Assembly (NCBI GenBank): GCA_964480475.1
Contig: CAYZPW010000002.1
Coordinates: 3,969 to 67,968 of the forward strand
Source of the DNA: CAYZPW01 sp964480475
Lineage (GTDB): Bacteria; B130-G9
Length of the DNA stretch: 64,000 nucleotides
Direction: 5' to 3'
In this document: one piece after another, positions 32,914 to 40,375 of the stretch
Layout of the letters: each line of letters starts with the position of its first letter
How positions within the stretch are numbered: position 1 is the first letter of the stretch
Program-made: the position numbers and the translations under genes
Notes under the pieces: generated by a model
The model's input: only the letters and a program-made list of their open reading frames with translations
What the model was told of the DNA's origin: nothing
Databases searched by the model: none

Positions 32914-34110
32914 TTATTTCGGCACGGTCCTCAAGTATTCGGTCTTCAGCTGCTGTATCAGGGCACTGATTGCGGTCTTGGTCTCCGCTAGCTGCGTGAG
33001 CGTTGTCTCGTCGTTCGTCATTCTAGCCAGACCGTCCAGATTGACCAGCGTCGCCTCCAGACTGGTTATCTGCTGGTTGAAGAACGTGTTAAGCACCTTC
33101 ATATCAGCCGTCTTGATCTTCGTGTTCACATCGATGTACATCTTGCTGATTGAGTTGTCGATCGCCTTGGTCTTCCGCTCGAAGTTCTGCTTCAACGTCG
33201 CAAGCGTGTTCCGCGTTGCGGAATTGTCTCCCCAGACGCTCAACCACAAGATGATCGAGACGATTGCGAGAATAAAGGCAAGCCAGGCGATTCCTTTACC
33301 AGTCCTGACCTTCTCGGGACGACGGTAAGCGGGTTTGACTATCGGTTTTGGCGGAACCTTCGGCGGTTCTTTCTTCCCCGGTTCCTTCTTTGTCTGCGGC
33401 CTCGCAGTAGGCGTTTCGGGCGCCGCTGCCTTCTTGGCCGGCTCGGCCGCCGGCTTTCCGGTCAGAAGATAGACGTCGTTGACCTTCTTGATCACACCTG
33501 AATCCACATGAGGCTTCAGCGCTGCCGCGAGTTTCTGGCGTGTGTATTTCGTCCTAGACGCAATGTCTGCGATCTTCATCCCCTTCGGTGCGGCCCTCAA
33601 AAGCGCCTGAGCATCTTTGAAGACCTTGTCGCGTTCCATCGCGGACGTCGCAACCTTCGCATCCTTGCTGTAATACACAACCCTGTCCTCGACCTCAACC
33701 TTCTTGATCTCGCCGCTCTTGAGAAGGTCCGAGGCGATGAAAGTCAGCTTTGAGGTCGAGATATCGAGTGCTTTTGCCAGGTCCACAGTCCGCAGCCCCT
33801 GGGGCGCCTTGCTGAGCTTGTCAACAACCGCTGCCCTGATCTTGCTGGCCTCGGCAGGGGTTACTCGCGACTTCTTCTTGCTGGCAGGCTTCGCCGGGGC
33901 TTTCTTGGGTACTACTGGTGACATCTTGGCTGCGACCGGCGGTTGCTTGCTGGCCGCGAGTGGCGTGGGTCTAGCCGCCGGCGCCGTAGGCTTAGTGGCG
34001 CCCGCAGCACTGCCCTTGAGTGCGCCACCAAACGGACCCGGGGACACTGCCGGTTTCTCGGCCGGCTTGATCGGCGCCGGGCCCTGCTGGTTCAACGGTT
34101 TGCTCTCCAT
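32914..34110 (-). CDS. Winged-helix, transmembrane and coiled-coil protein
   Basis: A 398-residue protein with an unusual layout. A Pro/Ala/Lys-rich disordered N-terminus (about 1-80) leads to a winged-helix-like domain (about 84-150, KAPQGLRTVDLAKALDIS). A second related one follows (about 160-215, AAPKGMKIADIASRTKYT), then a basic Pro-rich linker (about 217-268). One membrane helix (about 274-291, AWLAFILAIVSIILWLSVW) precedes a helical coiled-coil C-terminus that would be periplasmic. This suggests a membrane-tethered DNA-binding protein, either a one-component regulator or a nucleoid anchor. It is monocistronic with its own terminator. Family not recognised; the DNA-binding role is inferred from the fold pattern only. 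Confidence 0.7.
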   Translation of the reverse strand: MESKPLNQQGPAPIKPAEKPAVSPGPFGGALKGSAAGATKPTAPAARPTPLAASKQPPVAAKMSPVVPKKAPAKPASKKKSRVTPAEASKIRAAVVDKLSKAPQGLRTVDLAKALDISTSKLTFIASDLLKSGEIKKVEVEDRVVYYSKDAKVATSAMERDKVFKDAQALLRAAPKGMKIADIASRTKYTRQKLAAALKPHVDSGVIKKVNDVYLLTGKPAAEPAKKAAAPETPTARPQTKKEPGKKEPPKVPPKPIVKPAYRRPEKVRTGKGIAWLAFILAIVSIILWLSVWGDNSATRNTLATLKQNFERKTKAIDNSISKMYIDVNTKIKTADMKVLNTFFNQQITSLEATLVNLDGLARMTNDETTLTQLAETKTAISALIQQLKTEYLRTVPK

Positions 34111-34402
34111 GAGTTCTCCTCCATATTAGGTTATGATCTCTTGCGACCCCATACTTTTCGGTTGGGATTTGTGGAATCTTAGTCAGAGGGTCACGGGGGG
34201 TCAAGTAGAATCTTTCCGCCGCGTTCGACTCGCAGATTCTATGCCCATTTGCTTGTGATGTCGCGGCCGGATTGTCCCTCGAGAACGGCAGAGAAGCCGT
34301 GTAGAGGCGCCTCACGAGCCGCCTGGGCGGCATCCTACGCGAAATCACGACCCGGGCTCCACACACCGTGCCGCTGCGCACCATAGGACAGCAAGCATCC
34401 GG

Positions 34403-35599
34403 TCATTTGGAACTGGGCGCGGCATGCACCGAATCAAGGAAACGGCTGACGGCCGCGGCAGCCCTCTTAGATGCCCCCTTTTGGCCCAATAGGTCAGTTA
34501 TCTTGAGGAGCTCGGCCTTCTGCTTCATCTGCGATTTGGTGTCTTGCAGGAGGGACACCAACTCCCGCGCCATTCTGTCTGGCCTCAGGTCGTTCTGTAT
34601 GAGTTCAGGCACGATCTCCTTGCCCGCGATAATGTTAGGGAGTGCAACGCGATCGACCCTGATAAGCAACTTCCCTAGCAGGTATGTCGCTAAAGATACT
34701 CTGTATCCCACTATCATCGGCACGCCGAGAATGGCAGACTCAAGCGTGGCGGTCCCCGAAGCCACAAGGGCCACGTCGGAGGCGTTGAGAGCGTTGTAGG
34801 TTTGGCCCTGCACGACCATGACGCCCGGGTATTGACCGAGCATCCCGGCCACAGAATCACGGTCGATCGTTTCGGCCAGCGCAAGCACCGTCTGGGGCCC
34901 TTCCGAGTGGGTCATGCCGGTGGCCAGCCTACAAGCTTCAAGAAAGGTCGGCAGGAGGTTCTCGATCTCGCTCGTGCGGCTTCCGGGTAACAGAACAACT
35001 ACCTGCTTTCCGGGCTCAAGCCCTAACCTATGGATAAACGTCTCCCTGTCCAGATCGGGCTTTACCGTATCCAAAAGCGGATGCCCGACAAACTCGACGT
35101 TCAGCCCGACCTCCTCGTAAAGCTGCTTCTCGAAACGGAAAAGAACCAACATCTTGTTGACGAGGCGCGCGATTTTCCTAATGCGTCCCGGGCGCCATGC
35201 CCATACCTGGGGGCTGATGTAGTAGAGAACTGGGATGCCGAATCTGCGGGCCCGTGCGGCGAGTCTTAAATTGAATTCAGGGTAGTCAACGAAAATCGAC
35301 GCCGCGATCTTGCCTGAGCCCATCAGACGGCTTGCTTCTCTGTAAGCCGTGAGTATGCGAGCCGACTTCTTGAAGACCTCGGATACCCCCACGACGCCGA
35401 GCTCCCTCGCGTGGGCGATCAGGTCAACGCCCTGGGCCCGCATGCTCTCACCACCGATTCCGACAAAGGACAGCTCCGGGCGAAGGACCCTCAATTCCCC
35501 AAGCAGTGAGGCGCAATGAAGGTCGCTTGACGCCTCGCCCGCAACCACTAGGATCCGGGCGGGATGTGTTTCGTGGGAGTGCGGCCCAGGACTAGCCAT
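34403..35599 (-). CDS. lpxB: Lipid-A-disaccharide synthase
   Basis: A GT19 glycosyltransferase that joins UDP-2,3-diacyl-GlcN and lipid X into the lipid A disaccharide at the inner membrane. Motifs: ILVVAGEASSDLH at the N-terminus, SFVGIGGESM, VDYPEFNLRLA, YYISPQVWAW and LLPGSRTSEI, then ALVASGTATLE in the donor site. The ATG at 35599 (398 residues) is chosen over an in-frame ATG 53 codons upstream, which would add an Arg/Ser-rich stretch over the oxidoreductase gene. It overlaps that gene by 8 bases and ends the lipid A gene run. Confidence 0.95.
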   Translation of the reverse strand: MASPGPHSHETHPARILVVAGEASSDLHCASLLGELRVLRPELSFVGIGGESMRAQGVDLIAHARELGVVGVSEVFKKSARILTAYREASRLMGSGKIAASIFVDYPEFNLRLAARARRFGIPVLYYISPQVWAWRPGRIRKIARLVNKMLVLFRFEKQLYEEVGLNVEFVGHPLLDTVKPDLDRETFIHRLGLEPGKQVVVLLPGSRTSEIENLLPTFLEACRLATGMTHSEGPQTVLALAETIDRDSVAGMLGQYPGVMVVQGQTYNALNASDVALVASGTATLESAILGVPMIVGYRVSLATYLLGKLLIRVDRVALPNIIAGKEIVPELIQNDLRPDRMARELVSLLQDTKSQMKQKAELLKITDLLGQKGASKRAAAAVSRFLDSVHAAPSSK

Positions 35600-36605
35600 C
35601 GGTGTTTTTCGCGTAGAGTTTGAAGTGGCTGTCGATGGACTCCTTGATCTGGAACGCCCACGTGAGCGCCCTGAGCCCGTCGGCGCCCGAAACGACGACG
35701 GGCGTGTCGTCTGCGACCGAGCTTGTGAAGGCCTCGAGCTCAGCCCTGAGCGGTTCAAACTCGACCACTCGGACGGGCCGTCTCTTGATATAGCGTGCGA
35801 TGCGCAGCGCGGTCAGCGGCTTTCTGGGGTCGGGTTCTCCGGCCTTTCGATACATCTTGACCTTATGCGTGAGCAGGTTCACCGAGATGTAAGTGTCCGG
35901 CTGAAAGAACCTTATCTTCCGCATCTTCGAGACGCTTATCCTGCTAGCCACGAGGTTCGCAACGGAGCCGTTCGGAAACTCAAGTCGAGCGTTTGCTATA
36001 TCGACGGTATTTGACAAAACGGAAACGCCGACGGCAGAAATCGATGATGGCTCGGCGTTGAAGCAGCTGGCCACGAGATCGATGTCATGGATCATGAGGT
36101 CCAGAACCACATCAACGTCGAGGCCCCGACCGGCGGACCGCGTGAGCCTATGCGTCTCGATGAACTTAGGCCCCTCGATGAACTTGGTGACAGCCGCAAA
36201 CGCTGGGTTGAATCGTTCCGAGTGCCCGACCTGCAACTTGGCGCCGGAGGCCTCCGCGAGAGCCACCATCGCCCGGGCGCCGTCGAGCGTGTCCGCAATC
36301 GGCTTTTCGACGAGCACGGCCTTGCCGGAGCGCAGGTACTCGCCTGCGACCTCGAGGTGTGTCTGGGTGGGGGTTGCCACGACGACTGCATCAACCGCCT
36401 CAGCCAAGTCCTCGTTCCGGCCAAACACGCGGCAGTGGCCACTCTTGGCTGCCTTATCTGCCGCCGCCTCGTCGATATCGTGAACACCCACTAACTCGGC
36501 CCCTGGGAGGTCGCTGAGTATCCTCGCGTGGTGCGAACCCAGATAGCCGACGCCAACAACACCGATTCTTAGGTCAGACACGTTAGCAGCCTTGTGTAGT
36601 GGCAA
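35592..36605 (-). CDS. Gfo/Idh/MocA oxidoreductase within the lipid A cluster
   Basis: A 337-residue NAD(P)-dependent sugar oxidoreductase. The Rossmann start is RIGVVGVGYLGSHHARIL, the family motif EKPIADT is present (the conserved Lys of EKP), and the substrate domain has GHSERFNPAF. It lies between lpxA and lpxB. In some bacteria the enzyme at this place (GnnA) oxidises the 3-OH of UDP-GlcNAc so that a transaminase (GnnB) can make the 3-amino sugar for amide-linked lipid A. No GnnB is visible in the window, so this role is a hypothesis. The last 8 bases overlap lpxB. Confidence 0.85.
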   Translation of the reverse strand: MPLHKAANVSDLRIGVVGVGYLGSHHARILSDLPGAELVGVHDIDEAAADKAAKSGHCRVFGRNEDLAEAVDAVVVATPTQTHLEVAGEYLRSGKAVLVEKPIADTLDGARAMVALAEASGAKLQVGHSERFNPAFAAVTKFIEGPKFIETHRLTRSAGRGLDVDVVLDLMIHDIDLVASCFNAEPSSISAVGVSVLSNTVDIANARLEFPNGSVANLVASRISVSKMRKIRFFQPDTYISVNLLTHKVKMYRKAGEPDPRKPLTALRIARYIKRRPVRVVEFEPLRAELEAFTSSVADDTPVVVSGADGLRALTWAFQIKESIDSHFKLYAKNTDG

Positions 36606-36713
36606 GCACCGCCCCTACGGGATCCTCTTGACCATCCACGCGGCAATTGCATCTATTGCGTCGTTGGGTTGATTTGCGTGTGCAAGGGAAGACCTCAAAT
36701 CTGTCCCGAATCG

Positions 36714-37493
36714 CTATTGTGCCGGACACAGGCCGCGCCTTGAGTGTTTGATGAATTCGAGAATGTGCTTTGCCTCGTCGAACTCGCCGAACTGCTCCTC
36801 AATGCGCCTAAGCGCCGCCTCGCGCTTCAGGTCAGCCCTGAATAACAGTCGATAGACCTCTTTGAACATCCGAATCTTTGCCGATGAGAACCCGGCGCGC
36901 CGCAGCCCGACGAGGTTCGGCCCGAAATGCTTTGCCCTGTTGCCAGCGGCCTGCGTGTAAGGCAGGACGTCCCTGTCCAGCGCCGAGCACCCTCCCGTCA
37001 TCGAGTAAGCGCCGATCTGTGTGAACTGGTGCACGCCAACCAATCCGCCGATGACTGCGTGGTCCTCGACAATGATGTGGCCGGCAAGCGATGCCGCGTT
37101 GGCCAGGATTGCGTGGTTGCCGATCCGGCAGTCGTGTGCCACGTGGCTATACGCCATAAGCAGGTTGTTGTTGCCGATGCGGGTCACCCTGCCACCACCT
37201 ATCGTGCCGCGATGGATGGTAGCAAACTCTCGGATAACGTTGTTGTTGCCAATGACGACCGAAGTCTCCTCGCCCCCGAACTTCAAGTCCTGGGGCACAA
37301 CGCCGATGATTGCATACGGGAATATCTCGCAGTTCTCGCCGATCGAAGTTGGACCCGTTATGTGCGCCCCCAACTGAATCTGCGTGCCGCGACCGATCTT
37401 GACGCCCTCGTCTATGATGCACCGAGGGCCGATCACGACGTCATCGGCGATCTCCGCCCCGGGCGAGACTATTGCGGTCTCATGCGCCTTCAT
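36714..37493 (-). CDS. lpxA: Acyl-ACP--UDP-N-acetylglucosamine O-acyltransferase
   Basis: First acyltransferase of lipid A synthesis. A left-handed beta-helix of hexapeptide repeats is obvious (IGPRCIIDEG, IGENCEIFPYAIIG, IGNNNLLMAYSHVAHDC with the catalytic His, IVEDHAVIGGLVGVHQF), followed by the C-terminal helical domain. The start at ATG 37493 overlaps the fabZ stop by 4 bases and gives 259 residues, the normal length. An upstream in-frame start at 37580 would add 29 unrelated residues within fabZ. A 108-base gap to the oxidoreductase gene carries a GCCCCTAC repeat word near 36613. Confidence 0.95.
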   Translation of the reverse strand: MKAHETAIVSPGAEIADDVVIGPRCIIDEGVKIGRGTQIQLGAHITGPTSIGENCEIFPYAIIGVVPQDLKFGGEETSVVIGNNNVIREFATIHRGTIGGGRVTRIGNNNLLMAYSHVAHDCRIGNHAILANAASLAGHIIVEDHAVIGGLVGVHQFTQIGAYSMTGGCSALDRDVLPYTQAAGNRAKHFGPNLVGLRRAGFSSAKIRMFKEVYRLLFRADLKREAALRRIEEQFGEFDEAKHILEFIKHSRRGLCPAQ

Positions 37494-37951
37494 TTCTTGT
37501 CTTTGTCGATAATCGCTGTGCTCATGCTGGCTTCGGCCGCAACCTCTCCATCCACGAGCGCCTTGCCCTGCATCCTGCAATAACCCGCACGCCGTCCAGT
37601 TTGAGTCAGCTCGAGCCGCACCTGGTCGCCCGGGACAACGGGCTTGCGGAACTTGGCCTTGTCGATCGTCATAAACACCAGAAGCTTGTTCTCGACGTCC
37701 TCGAGCTGGTTCGACAGAAGAACACCGCCGGTCTGGGCAAGCGCCTCAATCAACAAGACGCCGGGCATGACCTTCTGTTCGGGGAAATGGCCCTGAAAAA
37801 ACCACTCGTTCACGGATACATTCTTGAGCCCCACAATGGTGCCCTTCTCCGTGTCCATCTCTACTATCCTGTCAACCATCAGGAACGGGAACCTGTGCGG
37901 TAGCAGCCGCATGATCCCCTCGACGTTTATCATCTCGTTCACTTGCCACAC
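37490..37951 (-). CDS. fabZ: 3-hydroxyacyl-ACP dehydratase FabZ
   Basis: A 153-residue hot-dog-fold enzyme that dehydrates 3-hydroxyacyl-ACP in fatty acid synthesis and so competes with LpxA/LpxD for hydroxyacyl chains. Active site: LLPHRFPFLMVDRI (His) and GHFPEQKVMPGVLLIEALAQ (Glu). Length is standard. It is not fused to LpxC, unlike in some bacteria. It is located between lpxD (17 bases away) and lpxA (4-base overlap), the classical order. Confidence 0.96.
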   Translation of the reverse strand: MWQVNEMINVEGIMRLLPHRFPFLMVDRIVEMDTEKGTIVGLKNVSVNEWFFQGHFPEQKVMPGVLLIEALAQTGGVLLSNQLEDVENKLLVFMTIDKAKFRKPVVPGDQVRLELTQTGRRAGYCRMQGKALVDGEVAAEASMSTAIIDKDKK

Positions 37952-37968
37952 CCCGTATCTGTTATTCG

Positions 37969-39009
37969 TTATGACTCGCTTTCGCTAAGACGCTCGTTAA
38001 GGACCTCGACCTGTTTTTTCAGCTCTTTCAGTTCTTTCATCAGGTTCGGCAACCTGAGCATGGCCGCGACCTGCCTCCGCCAGACCTCGACCGGAACCGC
38101 CGGTATGCCCCCGACTACGGAGCCTTCTTTCAGGTCGCGAGGTATGCCTGCCTTGCTAGCGGCAATTACGTTGTCCCCGATTGATATGTGCCCCGCCACA
38201 CCGACCTGACCCGCCAGGATGCAGTGCTTTCCAATGCTGGAACTGCCAGCTATCCCCACCTGAGCCACTAGCAGCGTGTTCTCTCCAACCGTAACGTTAT
38301 GGGCGACGTGCACCAGGTTGTCGATTTTGCAGCCTGAGCCGATTACAGTGCTTCCGAACGTGCCCCGGTCAACAGCGACGCATGCTCCGATCTCGACGTC
38401 GTCGCCGATTTCTACGTTGCCGATTTGCGGTATTTTCACGTGCCGGCCCTTGTCATCTATGAACCCATAACCGTCGCTGCCGATGACGGTCCCCGAATGG
38501 ATGATGCACCTCTTGCCGATCGACGTATCATCCAGTATCGAGACATTCGGTTTGATGATCGCAGCCGGCCCTATCTTGACGTTTCGGCCAACATAGACCT
38601 GCGGGTAGATGACGCAATCGGCGGCGACTGAGGCGCCGGCTTCGATGTAGCTCAACGCGCCGACGCTTGCGCTGCTTGCGACCTGCGCCTCGGGGCTGAC
38701 GCTTGCGCCTGATACGCCCGGGGCGGGTCTCGGCTCAGGATGAAATACGTTCACGACTTCCACGAACGACAGGTAGGGATTGGGCGAGGTTATATGCGGC
38801 AGCCGGCAGTCGTCGCACCCTTCAAAGACGATAACCGCGCTCGCTCCAGTTTGCTCAAGCTCCGCCTGATGCTTGCGGTCTGTAACGAACGAGATGTCGC
38901 CCTCAGCGGCGGATTCAATCGCTGCGACGCCAGTTATTGGAAGGTCTGGGGGCCCGGTATGCGCAAGCCGCAGCCTCTCTGCAATCTCCTCAAGCGTTAG
39001 TCGCATCAC
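37969..39009 (-). CDS. lpxD: UDP-3-O-(3-hydroxyacyl)glucosamine N-acyltransferase
   Basis: A 346-residue LpxD. The N-terminal uridine-binding domain (about 1-100) includes ESAAEGDISFVTDRKH and NPYLSFVEVVNVF. It is followed by beta-helix hexapeptide repeats (IYPQVYVGRNVKIGP, GSDGYGFIDDKGRHVKIPQI, IGNVEIGDDVEIGAC, HVAHNVTVGENT with the catalytic His). The C-terminal helix is long. It adds the N-linked hydroxyacyl chain to lipid A precursors. The gene follows the Skp genes after a 189-base spacer with a double-hairpin repeat, so it may also have its own promoter there. Confidence 0.96.
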   Translation of the reverse strand: MMRLTLEEIAERLRLAHTGPPDLPITGVAAIESAAEGDISFVTDRKHQAELEQTGASAVIVFEGCDDCRLPHITSPNPYLSFVEVVNVFHPEPRPAPGVSGASVSPEAQVASSASVGALSYIEAGASVAADCVIYPQVYVGRNVKIGPAAIIKPNVSILDDTSIGKRCIIHSGTVIGSDGYGFIDDKGRHVKIPQIGNVEIGDDVEIGACVAVDRGTFGSTVIGSGCKIDNLVHVAHNVTVGENTLLVAQVGIAGSSSIGKHCILAGQVGVAGHISIGDNVIAASKAGIPRDLKEGSVVGGIPAVPVEVWRRQVAAMLRLPNLMKELKELKKQVEVLNERLSESES

Positions 39010-39094
39010 ACAATCCCCAGCGGTGTTTCCTGCGATTCAGAGGGCCTCGCCGCTTCACCCGCCGACTGACATAGTTCGAACCGCGCGGAGCACT

Positions 39095-39176
39095 ATGTAG
39101 GGGCGGCTCGTGAGCCGCCCTCCCTTAGTTTGATGTGCCCGAAAGTCAAGGGCGGCTCGTGAGCCGCCCCTACAAG
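39095..39176. repeat. GTAGGGGCGG double-hairpin repeat, locus 2
   Basis: GTAGGGGCGGCTCGTGAGCC (39097 on) forms a palindromic stem with GAGCCGCCC. After about 30 bases the opposite arm GGGCGGCTCGTGAGCCGCCC ends in CTAC at about 39174. The two halves are also complementary to each other, so the element can fold as two small hairpins or one large one. It lies between the skp and lpxD genes. Confidence 0.8.
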
Positions 39177-39198
39177 ACATATTATCCATGCCAGAAGC

Positions 39199-39789
39199 TC
39201 ATTTGGGAGGGCTCTCCGGTGGAACCTTCTTCAGCCACTCGCTCTCAAAGGCGGAAAGGACCTCGGTGCTCGCATCGGTCAAACCACTTGCGTAAAGCAC
39301 ACCCGGCGGCGAATCGATCAAGACAAGGTCGTAGCCTCTTTTCTTCGCAACGCGTTCTATGACCGACTTGATCTCCTGCGTCAGGGCCGCCATCATCGCC
39401 CCCTGGCTGCGCTCCAGCTGCTTCTCAGTGTCCTCCACCAAGAACTTCAGCTCCAGTTTCTCCTTCTCGAACCTCCTGCGCCTTTCCCTTCTCTCCGCGT
39501 CGCTCAAGTCCATGAACTCGGGAGACGACAACTCCTTCTCAAGCCGCTGCAAATGCCCCGTCTTCGACTCGACCTTCGCCCTGGCCTCCGTGACCTGGTC
39601 TCTGAATCTGACCTGCACCGCCTTACCAGGCAAGCTGTCCATCAAGATGGCTTTAAGATCGATTGTCACAATGGTCTGCTGACTAGTGGAAGCCGGCGCG
39701 TCGGCATCTGAGGCGCCCGGTGCGAATATAATGCCCAGGGCCAGAGACGAGCCGAGCGCGAATGTGATTACGGTGCGGATGACTGTCAT
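39199..39789 (-). CDS. OmpH/Skp-family periplasmic chaperone, copy 2
   Basis: A 196-residue exported protein with a signal peptide (residues 1-29, FALGSSLALGIIFAPGASDA). A long Glu/Lys/Arg-rich coiled coil (about 60-150, KTGHLQRLEKELSSPEFMD onward) gives the tentacle structure of Skp. A closing beta strand follows (YDLVLIDSPPGVLYAS, as in VLEKSGVLYA-type Skp ends). Skp trimers shield unfolded outer-membrane proteins on the way to BamA. The gene overlaps the upstream skp paralogue by 4 bases (ATGA). Two paralogues in a row suggest mixed or specialised trimers. Confidence 0.85.
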   Translation of the reverse strand: MTVIRTVITFALGSSLALGIIFAPGASDADAPASTSQQTIVTIDLKAILMDSLPGKAVQVRFRDQVTEARAKVESKTGHLQRLEKELSSPEFMDLSDAERRERRRRFEKEKLELKFLVEDTEKQLERSQGAMMAALTQEIKSVIERVAKKRGYDLVLIDSPPGVLYASGLTDASTEVLSAFESEWLKKVPPESPPK

Positions 39790-40346
39790 TTCGTGGTCTG
39801 GCCCTCGGTCTTTTCGGTTTTTCGGTCGATTCTTTTGATCATCTCGTCCGTGAGGTCAAACTCTGGGTTGCCATAGAGAACAACTCCCAGCCGTTCAAGA
39901 ATGATTGAATACCCCAGGTCTCTTGCCATCTCGCCCGCGGTGGCCTGCACGAGTTTCTGGATTCTTTTGGCGTTCTCTCGGTTCAAGACGTCCGCCTCGT
40001 CGTACGCCTCCGATATGAAGATGTCGAGTTCGGCCTTTTTTGTGCGCTGTTGGCGCTTGAGCTTCTCCCGGGCCTCATTGGTCAGGGGGAGAGCCTCGTT
40101 TGCGATTTTCTCGCCGATCTCCCTGAGTTCCTGCTCCTTGCTGTCGATGTCGGCCTGCTTCTTCTCCTGAAGTTCCTTCAACTGCTGATGTGCGCGCTTC
40201 CCTATTTGGGTCTCGGTTAGAACTCTTTGCTGCTCGACGAAACCGACCTTAATGCCTGTCGTTATCTGCGTTGTTCCGAGGCTGAGCGATGCGGCTAGCA
40301 GCGCGATGGTTGTCGCAGCGATGATTCCTGCCAGAATGCTCTTCAT
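39786..40346 (-). CDS. OmpH/Skp-family periplasmic chaperone, copy 1
   Basis: A 186-residue exported protein with a signal peptide (1-25, TTIALLAASLSLG), the OmpH start IKVGFVEQQRVLTET, a long coiled coil (about 50-135) and the closing strand YSIILERLGVVLYGNPEFDLTDEMIKRI typical of the family. It follows bamA by 29 bases and overlaps the second skp by 4, so the three are translated together. It is closer to the Skp consensus than the other copy. Confidence 0.9.
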   Translation of the reverse strand: MKSILAGIIAATTIALLAASLSLGTTQITTGIKVGFVEQQRVLTETQIGKRAHQQLKELQEKKQADIDSKEQELREIGEKIANEALPLTNEAREKLKRQQRTKKAELDIFISEAYDEADVLNRENAKRIQKLVQATAGEMARDLGYSIILERLGVVLYGNPEFDLTDEMIKRIDRKTEKTEGQTTK

Positions 40347-40375
40347 GACGTATTAAACCTCCCCAATTTTTATTA

